The notes: generated by a model from the letters alone, not told the origin. 50,951 bases of DNA from Bacteroidales bacterium (GCA_016935355.1 JAFGRC010000051.1:1-50951); one strand, 5' to 3'. Shown: positions 20,401 to 30,108, counted from the stretch's first letter. Numbers and translations are program-made.

Positions 20401-21930
20401 GCCGAGAAATTCAAGTTCGATATTCGGGTCGTTGATGTTGACGGATCCGTTGAACTCACGGTTGGTCAGATTTCCGTTGAGATCTATGTTTCTGTAATTA
20501 TATCCTTTTAATTCGAACTGATGAATGATCCCATTCATAACCGCACTGATCGGACTGGCTTCCGAAGTCGTTCCGTCAATATTGGCAAAGAGGCTTATCT
20601 TACCAACATTATCTGATGCTTCGACCATCTTTCCCAGATCAAATTCCTCTGCCGTAAACCGTCCGCTGAAATCCACATAATTCAGTGTATCAGGTCTGAA
20701 CAGCAAATCTGTACTGATCTTTCCCACTTCTGTCTGTAAATTGCCGAATGCGACAAAATCATTTATGAATCCTGTAAAGTTTCCGCTATAAGTCATAAGT
20801 CCCAGTGTTTGCATTTGTCCGGGAAGGGACAGGGATTTTTGTCCCGGGAGGGTCAGGGAATTCAGATCCGAAGCGGTTGTTTTGAACTCCTCAATATCAG
20901 CATAAATGAAAGTTTTATAGATTTCAGGCAATCCGTTGAGGTTAATTTGTCCCTGCAACAGGGAGGTATTCCCAAATCCGATGTTAAGATTTCTGCCTTT
21001 GATATTGTTAAGTGGACCTGTCATTCTGCCTGTCAGAGAAACACTTTGATACGTGTTGCTGAAGACAGGTGCATAATAGCCCAGATCGGCAAGGTTTAAG
21101 GATGAACCCTCAAGGTCTATATCGAAATTTACATCTCCGAAAAGCGAATCTTTTTTAAATTTGCTCCACCTGTCAAATGTAAGAGCGATTTCATCAGCGT
21201 TTATAACGGAAGTCCGCGTCTCAATTTTCAAATCACGGAACTTTAAAAAAGTCTTGCTCTGACTGAAACCGGCAGTAAGATTTTCAAGTTCAAAACCGGA
21301 AATTTCCCTGAATGCGAGTGCATTTATATAGAACGACAGGGAATCCGCAGATGGATTGAATTGTTTGATATCAGCATCTATTTCAGAGATTTTCAAATCA
21401 GTAAAATTTATACCATAATCCCGGTTTTTATGAAAATAATTGTACAAATAAAACCTGCTGTGATTGATTCTTATGTTATTAAATTCAATATTCCACTTAC
21501 CATCACTTTTCTTTTGGCTTCTGATCTGGTTTACAAAGTACTTAATATTGGCCGTCCGGGTTGAGTCGATATACAGTCTGATCAATGCCTCATTAAAATC
21601 AATGCTTCCCAGTGAAACTGAACTTTTAAGAGGATTCACATTCCGGATGCCCGCAATGATGCTTTGGGCGTATAACAGGGTATCCCCGTATACATCTTCA
21701 AGGTATACATCATTCAGCCTGACCCGGTACAGAAAAGAGATGTTGACTTTACCTATTGTGAGTTCAGTGTTGAAATTTTTTGAGATGGTTTTGGTAATGG
21801 CAGAGGCAACATAGGTTTGTATCCGGCTGCTTTGCAACAAAAGGTATGCAATTGCAGGCAGGGTAAAGACAATTAACAGCAGCACTCCTGTCAATTGTAT
21901 GATCTTTTTGATAATTTTGCGGCTAAGCAT
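17458..21930 (-). CDS. tamB: Translocation/assembly module TamB-like (DUF490) protein
   Basis: About 1490 aa, N-terminal TM, repetitive beta-rich body, C-terminal DUF490-type GDYIIEEGEYLFTLQNFINKKLTIEEGGSIRWNGDPLDATIDLMAYYRTKASL. Start MLSRKIIKK preferred over 21954. Confidence 0.9.
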   Translation of the reverse strand: MLSRKIIKKIIQLTGVLLLIVFTLPAIAYLLLQSSRIQTYVASAITKTISKNFNTELTIGKVNISFLYRVRLNDVYLEDVYGDTLLYAQSIIAGIRNVNPLKSSVSLGSIDFNEALIRLYIDSTRTANIKYFVNQIRSQKKSDGKWNIEFNNIRINHSRFYLYNYFHKNRDYGINFTDLKISEIDADIKQFNPSADSLSFYINALAFREISGFELENLTAGFSQSKTFLKFRDLKIETRTSVINADEIALTFDRWSKFKKDSLFGDVNFDIDLEGSSLNLADLGYYAPVFSNTYQSVSLTGRMTGPLNNIKGRNLNIGFGNTSLLQGQINLNGLPEIYKTFIYADIEEFKTTASDLNSLTLPGQKSLSLPGQMQTLGLMTYSGNFTGFINDFVAFGNLQTEVGKISTDLLFRPDTLNYVDFSGRFTAEEFDLGKMVEASDNVGKISLFANIDGTTSEASPISAVMNGIIHQFELKGYNYRNIDLNGNLTNREFNGSVNINDPNIELEFLGGVDFSDSIPAYDFTANVSHANLYELNIDRSEPDFTTSFYMIANATGQSINDLNGEITLLNSFFRKKDQELRIQDFSVHASNTVDTNQFHIRSDYIDVDITGNYELGKVKQSVYDFFYSYLPSLADADFFSDTLIENRFNLTANIKNMQPIFDMFLPDFQLAEQTSVECTYTPGNQNLRLFFQTPEFGFKNIAWNDLNISVISDDNIIDIEAGGSSLMLGEQISLENFTIHSGAGSDTLNLEARWNNWRDLLYRGNVKGFVHISKLFNNPEPHVEVFIRPASFYANDSLWYISEGKITIDSSNLKFENINVSHNDQFFSIKGTVSNDPGQTLELVFNQFNLGNLKGLTANRGYELVGMLNGTASFASLYHNPLFTSNLTIDDLAVNNEFLGNSEINSTWDDVNRSILIDAYTMHNNHKTVAIRGNYTLGDNAGLDFDFNVDQFMLDLLDPYVDKIFADLEGSATGHLKLTGTTGQPLLNGAIEFQNTAFAINYLKTRYRFTKRIEIANNEILLDNILVRDARNNSATLTGTVKSNYLKDFTLDLTVRSDKLMCLNTNQSDNSTFYGTAFAEDLLLTIKGPPKNITIDVSASTAENTVIHIPLSNERELNEYNFITIITEDEDEEPVEKAPEYQVDLSGLQLNFNLGVTPEAEIQIIFDPKLGDILSAKGNGNLDMRINKSGDFVIYGDYIIEEGEYLFTLQNFINKKLTIEEGGSIRWNGDPLDATIDLMAYYRTKASLNDLLGNEDDRMVVVDDRLTMTGRLMAPDIKYDIYLPTADESDRLTVSNAISSNEELVKQFISLLIQNRFVLSSEHRGQSLTGTSASPYSNVAGVNASEFLSNQLSHLLSQISSDVDIGINYRTNRELKSDEVQVALETQLFNDRLTINGSVDVSTNATANASDNIVGEFDIDYKLTRNGKLRLKTYNHINNDIVSESTYTQGFGIFYKEEFNSLKELWKRYLQSIFGRKEDDVEFEPPTSDK

Positions 21931-21989
21931 GGCTCCGTCATGCAAAAATTGCAAAAAAAGTTGAATCTGTTGCCATTTATAGCGGAATA

Positions 21990-23012
21990 ATGAATGTTAC
22001 CTTGCTGGGAATTGAGTCTTCCTGTGACGATACTTCTGCTGCAGTCATACAAAATGGGTATATTCTTTCGAATAAGATTGCAGATCAGCAGGTGCACAGG
22101 CAATACGGCGGTGTCGTACCCGAGCTTGCTTCCAGGGCACATCAGCAGAATATCGTGCCGGTGGTCAGTGCTGCTCTTAAAGAGGCAGGTATAAAGGTAG
22201 ATGACATTCAGGCAATATCCTACACCCGCGGTCCGGGACTGATGGGGGCCCTGCTGGTAGGATCCTCATTTGCCAAGGGAATGTCACTGGCGTTAAATGT
22301 ACCGTTAATCGAGGTAAATCATTTGCATGCACATATTTTATCCCTGTTTATTGCACGGCCGGGCGATCAAAAGGATTTCCCTTCATTTCCTTTTATTTGC
22401 CTGCTGGTTTCAGGTGGTCATACACAACTCGTGATTATGAAATCGCATCTTGAGCTGGAAATTATTGGCCAGACCATAGATGATGCTGCCGGAGAGGCTT
22501 TTGATAAATGTGCAAAGCTCATGGGACTGCCTTATCCGGGAGGCCCGATGATCGATAAATATGCACGTTCCGGGAATCCCATGGCATTCAGATTCAGCAG
22601 AGCCAGGGTAAACGGTCTTGATTTCAGCTTTAGCGGACTAAAAACGTCCTTTTTATACTTTTTACGTGACCGGATGCGATCAGATCCCGAATTTGTGACC
22701 GGCAACCGGAATGATTTATGCGCATCAATACAACATGCCATTGTTGAATCCCTTACGCGGAAACTGTCAGAAGCTTCACAAATGACAGGAATTAAACAAA
22801 TTGCTGTAGCCGGTGGTGTTTCTGCAAATTCCGGTTTACGGGAATCTGTTACAGATCTGGGAAGAGCACTGGGCTGGAATGTTTTTTTCCCTGAGGTCGA
22901 TTATACGACCGACAATGCTGCTATGATAGCAGTTACCGGGTATTATAAATTTATTAGCAGTTGGTTTTCAGACCATCATGTAGTTCCTGCAGCAAGATAT
23001 GACCGGTTATAA
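21990..23012 (+). CDS. tsaD: tRNA N6-adenosine threonylcarbamoyltransferase
   Basis: LGIESSCDDTSAAVI, VPELASRAHQQNI, HLHAHI, LVSGGHTQLV, AVAGGVSANSGLR. Confidence 0.97.
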   Translation: MNVTLLGIESSCDDTSAAVIQNGYILSNKIADQQVHRQYGGVVPELASRAHQQNIVPVVSAALKEAGIKVDDIQAISYTRGPGLMGALLVGSSFAKGMSLALNVPLIEVNHLHAHILSLFIARPGDQKDFPSFPFICLLVSGGHTQLVIMKSHLELEIIGQTIDDAAGEAFDKCAKLMGLPYPGGPMIDKYARSGNPMAFRFSRARVNGLDFSFSGLKTSFLYFLRDRMRSDPEFVTGNRNDLCASIQHAIVESLTRKLSEASQMTGIKQIAVAGGVSANSGLRESVTDLGRALGWNVFFPEVDYTTDNAAMIAVTGYYKFISSWFSDHHVVPAARYDRL

Positions 23013-23309
23013 CTGAATTGAAATGCAATCTTATTCGTCAACATAATGCTACTGTTGGTCAATTTATGCCGGGAGTATTTCGAAATGCTGTTTGATAAAT
23101 GCAAGGTATGTGTAACTTTATCAAAGAAACCATAAAAATACAGCCCTGTTTAATAATGATCTTTGTTTTTTCCCCTGTTTGAATTGGGTATAATGATTAA
23201 TTGATTTAAATTTATTATACTTGTTATATTTTTATAGTCATCGGGTAACATTTTAATTTTACCGGGCGTATAGGCTATATTTTGGAAAATCGTATTATTT
23301 TCTGTTGGT

Positions 23310-23684
23310 ATGGAGAATCTGCTGATAGAGAGCACAAAAAAGACACCTGAAGTTTCATTTAATGCGGAAGGTAAAATAAGGATTAGCGGACGTTCTATAC
23401 CTGAGGATGCCACCAAATTCTATGATGATCTGTTTGAATGGATCTATTACTTTTGTCAGGACCCCCCTGAATCAACCACTGTTGATATTGAACTTGAATA
23501 CTTCAACAGCGGATCATCCAAAGCGCTCCTTCATATACTCCGTGCCCTCAGGGAGGTGGTGAATAAGGGTAATAAGCTTACGATCAACTGGTATTACGAA
23601 GAAGGTGATGATGATATAATGGAACGCGGAGAATACTATGAATCCATTCTGGAAATCAAATTCAATTTCATTGAAACGGATTGA
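23310..23684 (+). CDS. SiaC family regulatory phosphoprotein (DUF1987)
   Basis: IESTKKTPEVSFNAEGKIRISGRSIPEDATKFYDDLFEWI...FNSGSSKALLHILRAL...INWYYEEGDDDIMERGEYYESI. Confidence 0.88.
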   Translation: MENLLIESTKKTPEVSFNAEGKIRISGRSIPEDATKFYDDLFEWIYYFCQDPPESTTVDIELEYFNSGSSKALLHILRALREVVNKGNKLTINWYYEEGDDDIMERGEYYESILEIKFNFIETD

Positions 23685-23722
23685 CGGTCACCTGAAAATA
23701 TACAATAGATAAGCGCAAAGAA

Positions 23723-24838
23723 TTAACCTGTTTCAATTTCCTTATTACCGGACTTTAGTTTATTCAGGAATTTTTTTATGTTTTCCATGGTCAGGGCATG
23801 TTTTCTTGTTCCATGTGTGCCCATGAGATAGGCATATGATTTCATCCAGGGTATCTGGTTAATAATGACATAAAACATCGCAAGAAAGGGGATCACAACG
23901 ATCATACCGGGTAAACCCCATACCATTGCTGCGGCAATCAATGATAAAATAATGATAAAAGGATTGATGCGCACATTATGACCGACAATATTGGGTGACA
24001 GAATATTATTCTCAATAAAATGCACGATATAAACAAAAATTACCACGCGCAGCGCCAAAATAGCATCATCTGCTGTGAGCAGGGTAAAAATAAAGGTTAT
24101 GGCACCACCGATAATTGTGCCAAAATAGGGTATGAAGCTGCATAATGCAGCGATAACACCCAGGAGGAGAAAGTATTTGATGCCAATGATCCAGTAACCG
24201 ACCGAGTTGATTATGGCCATAACGAATACTACGGTCGTCAGTCCAAGCAAATACCGGGCAACTACTTTTGAAATTTCTCTCAGAACGTTCACAGCGATCA
24301 TCCGGTTTTCATTTCCGACGAGCTTGAGGATAAAATATGCAAATTTCGTGCGGTAATACAAAAACAGAAAAATGAAAACGGGCTGCATCAGGATTGCGAA
24401 AATGGTATGGGTGGTGGCCGAAAAGAATTCCACGGATTTGGCGCTGATGTTGAAGATCTGTTCGAGCAAAAAGTTTTTCAGCCGTTCTGATGGTAGGCCA
24501 AAATTATTCTCAAGATATTGTTGCAACGCATTCAGGTGACTAATTGTTTTTTCCCTGATGGCAGGCAATTCCTCGACAAAGCGGTAGCTGTTTTTCAGAA
24601 TGATTGTAACTGCAAAGCCAAACAAAGCAGCAACCAGAATGATAAATATGAGAATTGCCAGTATTCTGGGAAATCCTTTCTTTTCAAGGTAGTTGACTCC
24701 CGGATACAACAAATATGAAAACAATATGCCGAATGCCAGCGGATACAGGAAATTCCGGGCTACGATCAACCCGTAAACCAATAGGATAATAGAAAGCAAG
24801 AAATAGGTTAACCGCATGCCTGAATACCGGATTCTCAT
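23723..24838 (-). CDS. AI-2E family (PerM-like) transporter
   Basis: Multi-TM; FGILFSYLLYPGVNYLEKKGFPR; FIPYFGTIIGGAITFIFTLL; ENNILSPNIVGHNVRINPFIIILSLIAAAMVWGLPGMIVVIPFLA. Confidence 0.92.
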   Translation of the reverse strand: MRIRYSGMRLTYFLLSIILLVYGLIVARNFLYPLAFGILFSYLLYPGVNYLEKKGFPRILAILIFIILVAALFGFAVTIILKNSYRFVEELPAIREKTISHLNALQQYLENNFGLPSERLKNFLLEQIFNISAKSVEFFSATTHTIFAILMQPVFIFLFLYYRTKFAYFILKLVGNENRMIAVNVLREISKVVARYLLGLTTVVFVMAIINSVGYWIIGIKYFLLLGVIAALCSFIPYFGTIIGGAITFIFTLLTADDAILALRVVIFVYIVHFIENNILSPNIVGHNVRINPFIIILSLIAAAMVWGLPGMIVVIPFLAMFYVIINQIPWMKSYAYLMGTHGTRKHALTMENIKKFLNKLKSGNKEIETG

Positions 24839-24964
24839 AAAGCAAAGGAATATTCACCATCTGTAAAGATAATAATTCCTGATTTAAAGTCATCCATGAG
24901 TCTGTTTTAATGCAGACACCCCGCATACCCGCACATAATACAACAATGCTGTGTGTCCCGGAAA

Positions 24965-26380
24965 TTATTCTGCATTTTCAACTATGAGGTTCTTAATGCG
25001 CTCAATTTGCATTTGTTTGTTTACGTCTCGCAGATTTCTGGCTGTTTCTGTAAAATACTGATGACCCGATATGAATTTTATCTGCATAGCGTTCCAGTCA
25101 TTCAATGAATCAACAATTCTCCTTTCCTTCATCTCAAAATATAAGGAGTTGGAAACAGGTATCATATCGCTTCGTCCGAGATAGTCAAGGTCTGCATCAC
25201 AGATGATGGCTTCAAGCTTGTTTGACGGTTTGGGAGGTAATTTGGTCGCCATGATCAGTTCGCAGACTTTTTCCGTTTGCGCTTGCGTATAATTGAATTC
25301 CCAAAGCATTTCCCTTGCAATTAAAGTACTGAAATATTCATGATTGTCATATGATATCACATGACCAATATCATGAAACAGGGCAGCGGTCTTCAATAAA
25401 AGCAATTCTTCATCGGATACGTTTTCTCCAAGCCCGATCAGCTCAACCTGAGTTACCACATCAACCGTATGTTTTACATTATGATAATACAGATCGGGTG
25501 GTAATTCTTTCTCCATCTTATCCAGAATCAGTTCCTGCAGATCCATGAACTGCATCAGACCAATACGTATGCTCATGCTTTTATTCGGTATGATTCCCTT
25601 GCCTTTCAGTGAAAATTCCGTTTTTATTCCATTTACCGAAAAAAGCTGCATGAAACCTTGATATTTTACAGGTATTTTGTTGCAATAATCACAACGGAAA
25701 AAGTCTTTTACCAGTTCATATGTGTTGCCGGAAATAATGATCTGGTTGTCCTGGCACACATGCCGGATACGTGCCGCCAGGTCCACGGTCGTTCCTTTAA
25801 CATCATAATGCTGGCTTTTGGTATTTCTGATATCTGCCGTTATGGTGCCGGTATGAACAGCAATCCTCAATTTCCATATGTCTCTGTTCTGGTCTGAACG
25901 GTATAAATCCTTTATCAGGTATTGCATCTCAATTGCTGCAAGGAGAACATGTACCGGATTGGCAAGGTTTTTCTTCGGAATGCCTCCTATGCAAATAAAA
26001 GAATCACCAACGGTCTTGATTTTCTTAATGTTATATCTGGCGATAACCTCCTGCAGTTTTATCAGTATCTCATCAAGTGAATCGACCAGGGCAATGTTAT
26101 CCGGATTGTCCGTGAAATTCTGAGATCCGCGGATTTCGGCATACAAGATGGTTGCTGTTTTATACCTGATTAAGGATCTTTCTTTTTCAGCCGTAGGTTT
26201 AAAGTCCTTCATTTCAAGTTTTTCCGCTTGCACATATGTTTTATGTCTGGCAATATCCTGCTGAAGCTTTTCGTTTTTTCTGGTGAGTTCTTCATTTTCA
26301 TCTTTCAGGGAATTGATCAGCCTCAGAAGATCTGCAACATATTTCAAAAGTGAGGTTATTTTTCGTTTTTTCGTTCGCAC
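24965..26380 (-). CDS. Class III nucleotidyl cyclase domain fused to C-terminal HD phosphohydrolase domain
   Basis: Cyclase core TATILYAEIRGSQNFT...KTVGDSFICIGG...HYDVKGTTVDLAARI; HD core YYHNVKHTVDVV...LFHDIGHVISYDNHEYFS...ICDADLDYLGRSD; N-terminal coiled coil. Confidence 0.88.
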   Translation of the reverse strand: MRTKKRKITSLLKYVADLLRLINSLKDENEELTRKNEKLQQDIARHKTYVQAEKLEMKDFKPTAEKERSLIRYKTATILYAEIRGSQNFTDNPDNIALVDSLDEILIKLQEVIARYNIKKIKTVGDSFICIGGIPKKNLANPVHVLLAAIEMQYLIKDLYRSDQNRDIWKLRIAVHTGTITADIRNTKSQHYDVKGTTVDLAARIRHVCQDNQIIISGNTYELVKDFFRCDYCNKIPVKYQGFMQLFSVNGIKTEFSLKGKGIIPNKSMSIRIGLMQFMDLQELILDKMEKELPPDLYYHNVKHTVDVVTQVELIGLGENVSDEELLLLKTAALFHDIGHVISYDNHEYFSTLIAREMLWEFNYTQAQTEKVCELIMATKLPPKPSNKLEAIICDADLDYLGRSDMIPVSNSLYFEMKERRIVDSLNDWNAMQIKFISGHQYFTETARNLRDVNKQMQIERIKNLIVENAE

Positions 26381-26541
26381 GGGATCTAAGGGGATTTATA
26401 ATTATCTAATAATATAAAAGCTTTTAATTTTCGTATAAATGACCCTGATAAATAAACTAAATTATACTTTTAATATACGTTGAGAAGACATAAAAAGGTT
26501 TATTATTTTTGACAGTTGGTTTGGAAATAACGGTACAGTTA

Positions 26542-28569
26542 ATGGAGTTCAGGATCAATTCAGCATATAAACCGACCGGTGACCAGCCGGAGGCAATCCG
26601 GGAGCTGGTCAGCGGATTGAAACGGAATATCATGTTTCAGACTTTGCTTGGGGTTACAGGCTCAGGAAAGACCTTCACAATGGCTAATGTCATAGAACAG
26701 GTACAAAAGCCCACACTCGTGCTGAGTCATAACAAGACATTGGCTGCTCAGCTTTTTGGAGAGTTCAGACAGTTTTTCCCGGATAATTCCGTGGAATATT
26801 TTGTTTCATATTATGATTATTATCAACCCGAAGCCTATTTGCCGGTTACAGATACATATATTGAAAAAGATCTGTCCATTAATGATGAAATTGAAAAATT
26901 GCGGTTGAGTGCCACCTCCTCCTTGCTTTCGGGCAGGAGGGATGTCATTGTGGTATCTTCCGTATCCTGTCTTTATGGAATCGGCAATCCGGAGGATTTT
27001 CACAGCAATACCGTTATGGTTGAGAAAGGCAGCATCATCCCGCGCAACACATTTCTCAGAAAACTTGTCGACAGCCTGTACTCAAGGTCCGGTGAAGATT
27101 TTAAAAGGGGAAATTTCCGGGTGACCGGCGATACGGTTGATGTATTTCTGGCCTATTCTGATTTTGCATACCGGATTGTTTTCTACGGAGACGAAATTGA
27201 ATATATATGTTCCTTTGATCCTGCAACGGGAAGAACAATAGAGAGACCGGAACGTGTCATCATTTATCCTGCGAATATTTTTATAACGACACGGCCACGA
27301 CTGGAAAACGCAATTCATGAAATACAAAGGGATCTTGAAAACCAGGTGACCTTTTTCAGGGATATCGGCAGGCATCAGGAGGCAAAACGTCTTAGGGACC
27401 GCGTTTTGTATGACATTGAAATGCTCCGGGAATTGGGTTACTGTTCCGGAGTTGAAAACTATTCCCGTTATTTTGACGGACGTCCGCCCGGTAAACGGCC
27501 GTTTTGTCTGCTGGACTATTTCCCCGATGACTTTCTGACAATCATTGATGAAAGCCATGTTACCATTCCCCAGATCAGAGGTATGTACGGAGGTGATCAC
27601 TCACGCAAGCAAACCCTTGTCGAATATGGCTTCAGATTACCTGCTGCACTTGATAACAGGCCTCTTCAGATCGATGAATTTCTCGGGATAATCGGGCAGA
27701 CGATCTTTGTCAGTGCAACACCTGCAGATTTTGAACTTGAGAAATGTGAAGGAGTTATTGTGGAACAACTGATACGTCCGACCGGTCTGCTTGATCCTCT
27801 GATAGAAGTGAAACCCAGCCGGAACCAGATCGATGATCTTTTGGCTGAGATCCGCAAGCGAACGGAGCATCATGACAGGGTTCTGATCACAACGCTGACC
27901 AAAAGAATGGCGGAGGAACTTTCGGATTATCTGTTAAAACTGAATATTAAGTGCCGCTATATACATTCAGATATTGATACGCTGGAAAGAATTGAAATCA
28001 TGGAAGGTTTAAGGAGCGGAGTTTTTGATGTTCTGGTTGGAGTAAACCTTCTCAGGGAAGGTCTGGACCTTCCGGAAGTGGCACTTGTGGCCATTCTGGA
28101 TGCGGACAAGGAAGGATTTCTCCGGTCAGAAAGATCCCTGACCCAGACAGCAGGCCGGGCTGCCAGAAACATCAACGGAAAAGTAATTATGTATGCCGAC
28201 ACAATAACACAGTCCATGCAGAAGACCATTGAGGAAACTGACCGGAGACGGGAAAAACAACTTGCATACAATGAGGCCAACGACATTACACCCAGCCAGA
28301 TCATCAAGGCTGCTTCCAGCATTATGAAAGATCTTAAGAAAAAAACAGGTTTTCGGGATGTTTATATTGAACCTGAAAAAATTGATATCGCAGCTGATCC
28401 TGTGGTGAAATATATGAACCGGGAGGCATTGGAAAAAGCCCGGCTCAATGCCAGGAAGGAAATGGAGAAAGCTGCCTCAGAGCTTAATTTTATTGAAGCT
28501 GCTCGCTACCGGGATGAAATGCTGGCTTATCAGGAATTGATCGAAAAGGATGCAAAAAAGAATAAATAA
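26542..28569 (+). CDS. uvrB: Excinuclease ABC subunit B
   Basis: YKPTGDQPEAIRELVSG, LGVTGSGKTFTMANVI, VEYFVSYYDYYQPEAY, LREGLDLPEVALVAILDADKEGFLRSERSLTQTAGRAARN; UVR motif at C-terminus. Confidence 0.98.
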   Translation: MEFRINSAYKPTGDQPEAIRELVSGLKRNIMFQTLLGVTGSGKTFTMANVIEQVQKPTLVLSHNKTLAAQLFGEFRQFFPDNSVEYFVSYYDYYQPEAYLPVTDTYIEKDLSINDEIEKLRLSATSSLLSGRRDVIVVSSVSCLYGIGNPEDFHSNTVMVEKGSIIPRNTFLRKLVDSLYSRSGEDFKRGNFRVTGDTVDVFLAYSDFAYRIVFYGDEIEYICSFDPATGRTIERPERVIIYPANIFITTRPRLENAIHEIQRDLENQVTFFRDIGRHQEAKRLRDRVLYDIEMLRELGYCSGVENYSRYFDGRPPGKRPFCLLDYFPDDFLTIIDESHVTIPQIRGMYGGDHSRKQTLVEYGFRLPAALDNRPLQIDEFLGIIGQTIFVSATPADFELEKCEGVIVEQLIRPTGLLDPLIEVKPSRNQIDDLLAEIRKRTEHHDRVLITTLTKRMAEELSDYLLKLNIKCRYIHSDIDTLERIEIMEGLRSGVFDVLVGVNLLREGLDLPEVALVAILDADKEGFLRSERSLTQTAGRAARNINGKVIMYADTITQSMQKTIEETDRRREKQLAYNEANDITPSQIIKAASSIMKDLKKKTGFRDVYIEPEKIDIAADPVVKYMNREALEKARLNARKEMEKAASELNFIEAARYRDEMLAYQELIEKDAKKNK

Positions 28570-28597
28570 ATCACTTATTTTGCACAAAATTTACACA

Positions 28598-29158
28598 ATG
28601 GATAAGATTTCCAATATTGCCAAAGGCAATTTTGTAAGGTATAACCAGGAACTTTGCATAATTTTAGAATATGAACACAGGACACCCGGGAACCTGAGGG
28701 CTTTTTACCAGGTTAGAATGCGTAATCTCAAGTCGGGCCGGCTCATTGAACAAAGATTTCGTCCGGATGACGAAATTGAAATTGTCAGGGTTCAATTCAA
28801 AGAACAGCAATTTCTGTATTTTGAGGGCAATCATGTGGTTTGCATGGATACAGAAACTTTCGAACAGATCCATTTGGCCAGGGAGACCATTGGAGACAGT
28901 CTGGTGTTCTTAAAAGAAGGCATGCTGATTAAAGTTTATTTTGACGGAGACGAACCAATTTTTGCGGAACTGCCGATAAGCGCCGAACTGGAGGTTTCCT
29001 ATACAGAGCCGGGCATTAAGGGAGATACGGCCACAAGGACATTAAAAGCAGCTACACTTGAAACCGGAGCAGAAGTAAAAGTCCCCCTGTTTATCAATAT
29101 CGGTGACAGAATAAAGATCGACACACGTACGGGGGATTATGTTGAACGGGCAAAATAG
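28598..29158 (+). CDS. efp: Elongation factor P
   Basis: NIAKGNFVRYNQELCIILEYEHRTPGNLRAFYQVRMRNLKSG...GIKGDTATRTLKAATLETGAEVKVPLFINIGDRIKIDTRTGDYVERAK. Confidence 0.97.
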   Translation: MDKISNIAKGNFVRYNQELCIILEYEHRTPGNLRAFYQVRMRNLKSGRLIEQRFRPDDEIEIVRVQFKEQQFLYFEGNHVVCMDTETFEQIHLARETIGDSLVFLKEGMLIKVYFDGDEPIFAELPISAELEVSYTEPGIKGDTATRTLKAATLETGAEVKVPLFINIGDRIKIDTRTGDYVERAK

Positions 29159-29174
29159 ATATTATCATTTGACC

Positions 29175-29235
29175 TTTCGGATTTCACGTTGCGCGTTTCG
29201 CTTTCAAAGTTGAAAGTTCAACGTTCAACGTTTCG
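29175..29235. repeat. Short-word degenerate intergenic repeat
   Basis: CTTTCAA-AG-TTGAAAG palindrome followed by GTTCAACGTTCAACG direct repeats, plus related CGTTGCGCGTTTCG / CGTTTCGG words. Confidence 0.5.
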
Positions 29236-29244
29236 GTTTTTGGG

Positions 29245-30075
29245 TTACGGACATTCCCTGAAGCTTTTATCATATTGTATCATGGCACGTTCACTCATTC
29301 CCATGCTGCTGAAACCGCCATCATGAAACAGGTTTTGCATGGTGACTTTTCTTGTCAGGTCTGAGAAAAGCGTGATGCAATAATCCGCGCAATCACTTGC
29401 TGACGCATTTCCCAAAGGAGACATGCGTTCGGTAAAATCGATCAGCGAGTCGATCCCGTATATACCGCTGCCGGCTGTTGTGAGGGTGGGAGACTGGGAA
29501 ATGGTATTGATCCGGATCCTTTTTTCACGTCCGTATATATAACCAAAACTGCGCGTGATGGATTCGAGCAGGGCTTTGGCATCAGCCATGTCGTTATAAC
29601 CGTATAATGTACGCTGGGCAGCTACGTATGACAGCGCTACGATTGATCCCCATTCATTTATTGCATCCAGCCTGTGACAGGTCTGAATGATTTTATGAAA
29701 AGACAGGGCAGAAATATCAAGTGTTTTGAGGTAGTTATCATAGTTGATTTCATCATACGGTATACCCTTTCTTACATTGGGGGACATACCTATGGAGTGC
29801 AGCATAAAATCAAATTTACCTCCGAAATGTTTCACAGCGCTTTTAATGAGATTTTCAATGTCAGATTCATTTGCAGCGTCAGCGGGTATCACGACTGATT
29901 CACATGCCTTTGCAAGTTCATCGACCTTTCCGAAGCGCATGGCTACAGGAGTGTTGGTAAGTATGATCCGGGCTCCTTCTTCAAAAGCTTTTTCCGCTAC
30001 TTTCCACGCAATGGAGCGTTCGTTCAGCGCACCGAAAATAATACCTTTTTTGCCTTTCAGGAGATTGTAGGACAT
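29245..30075 (-). CDS. fabI: Enoyl-[acyl-carrier-protein] reductase (NADH)
   Basis: GKKGIIFGALNERSIAWKVA; MLHSIGMSPN; RTLYGYNDMADAKALLESITRSFGYIYG; SPLGNASASDCADY. Confidence 0.95.
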   Translation of the reverse strand: MSYNLLKGKKGIIFGALNERSIAWKVAEKAFEEGARIILTNTPVAMRFGKVDELAKACESVVIPADAANESDIENLIKSAVKHFGGKFDFMLHSIGMSPNVRKGIPYDEINYDNYLKTLDISALSFHKIIQTCHRLDAINEWGSIVALSYVAAQRTLYGYNDMADAKALLESITRSFGYIYGREKRIRINTISQSPTLTTAGSGIYGIDSLIDFTERMSPLGNASASDCADYCITLFSDLTRKVTMQNLFHDGGFSSMGMSERAMIQYDKSFRECP

Positions 30076-30108
30076 AATACTTGATTTTAGAAAAGTACAA
30101 AGACAGAA

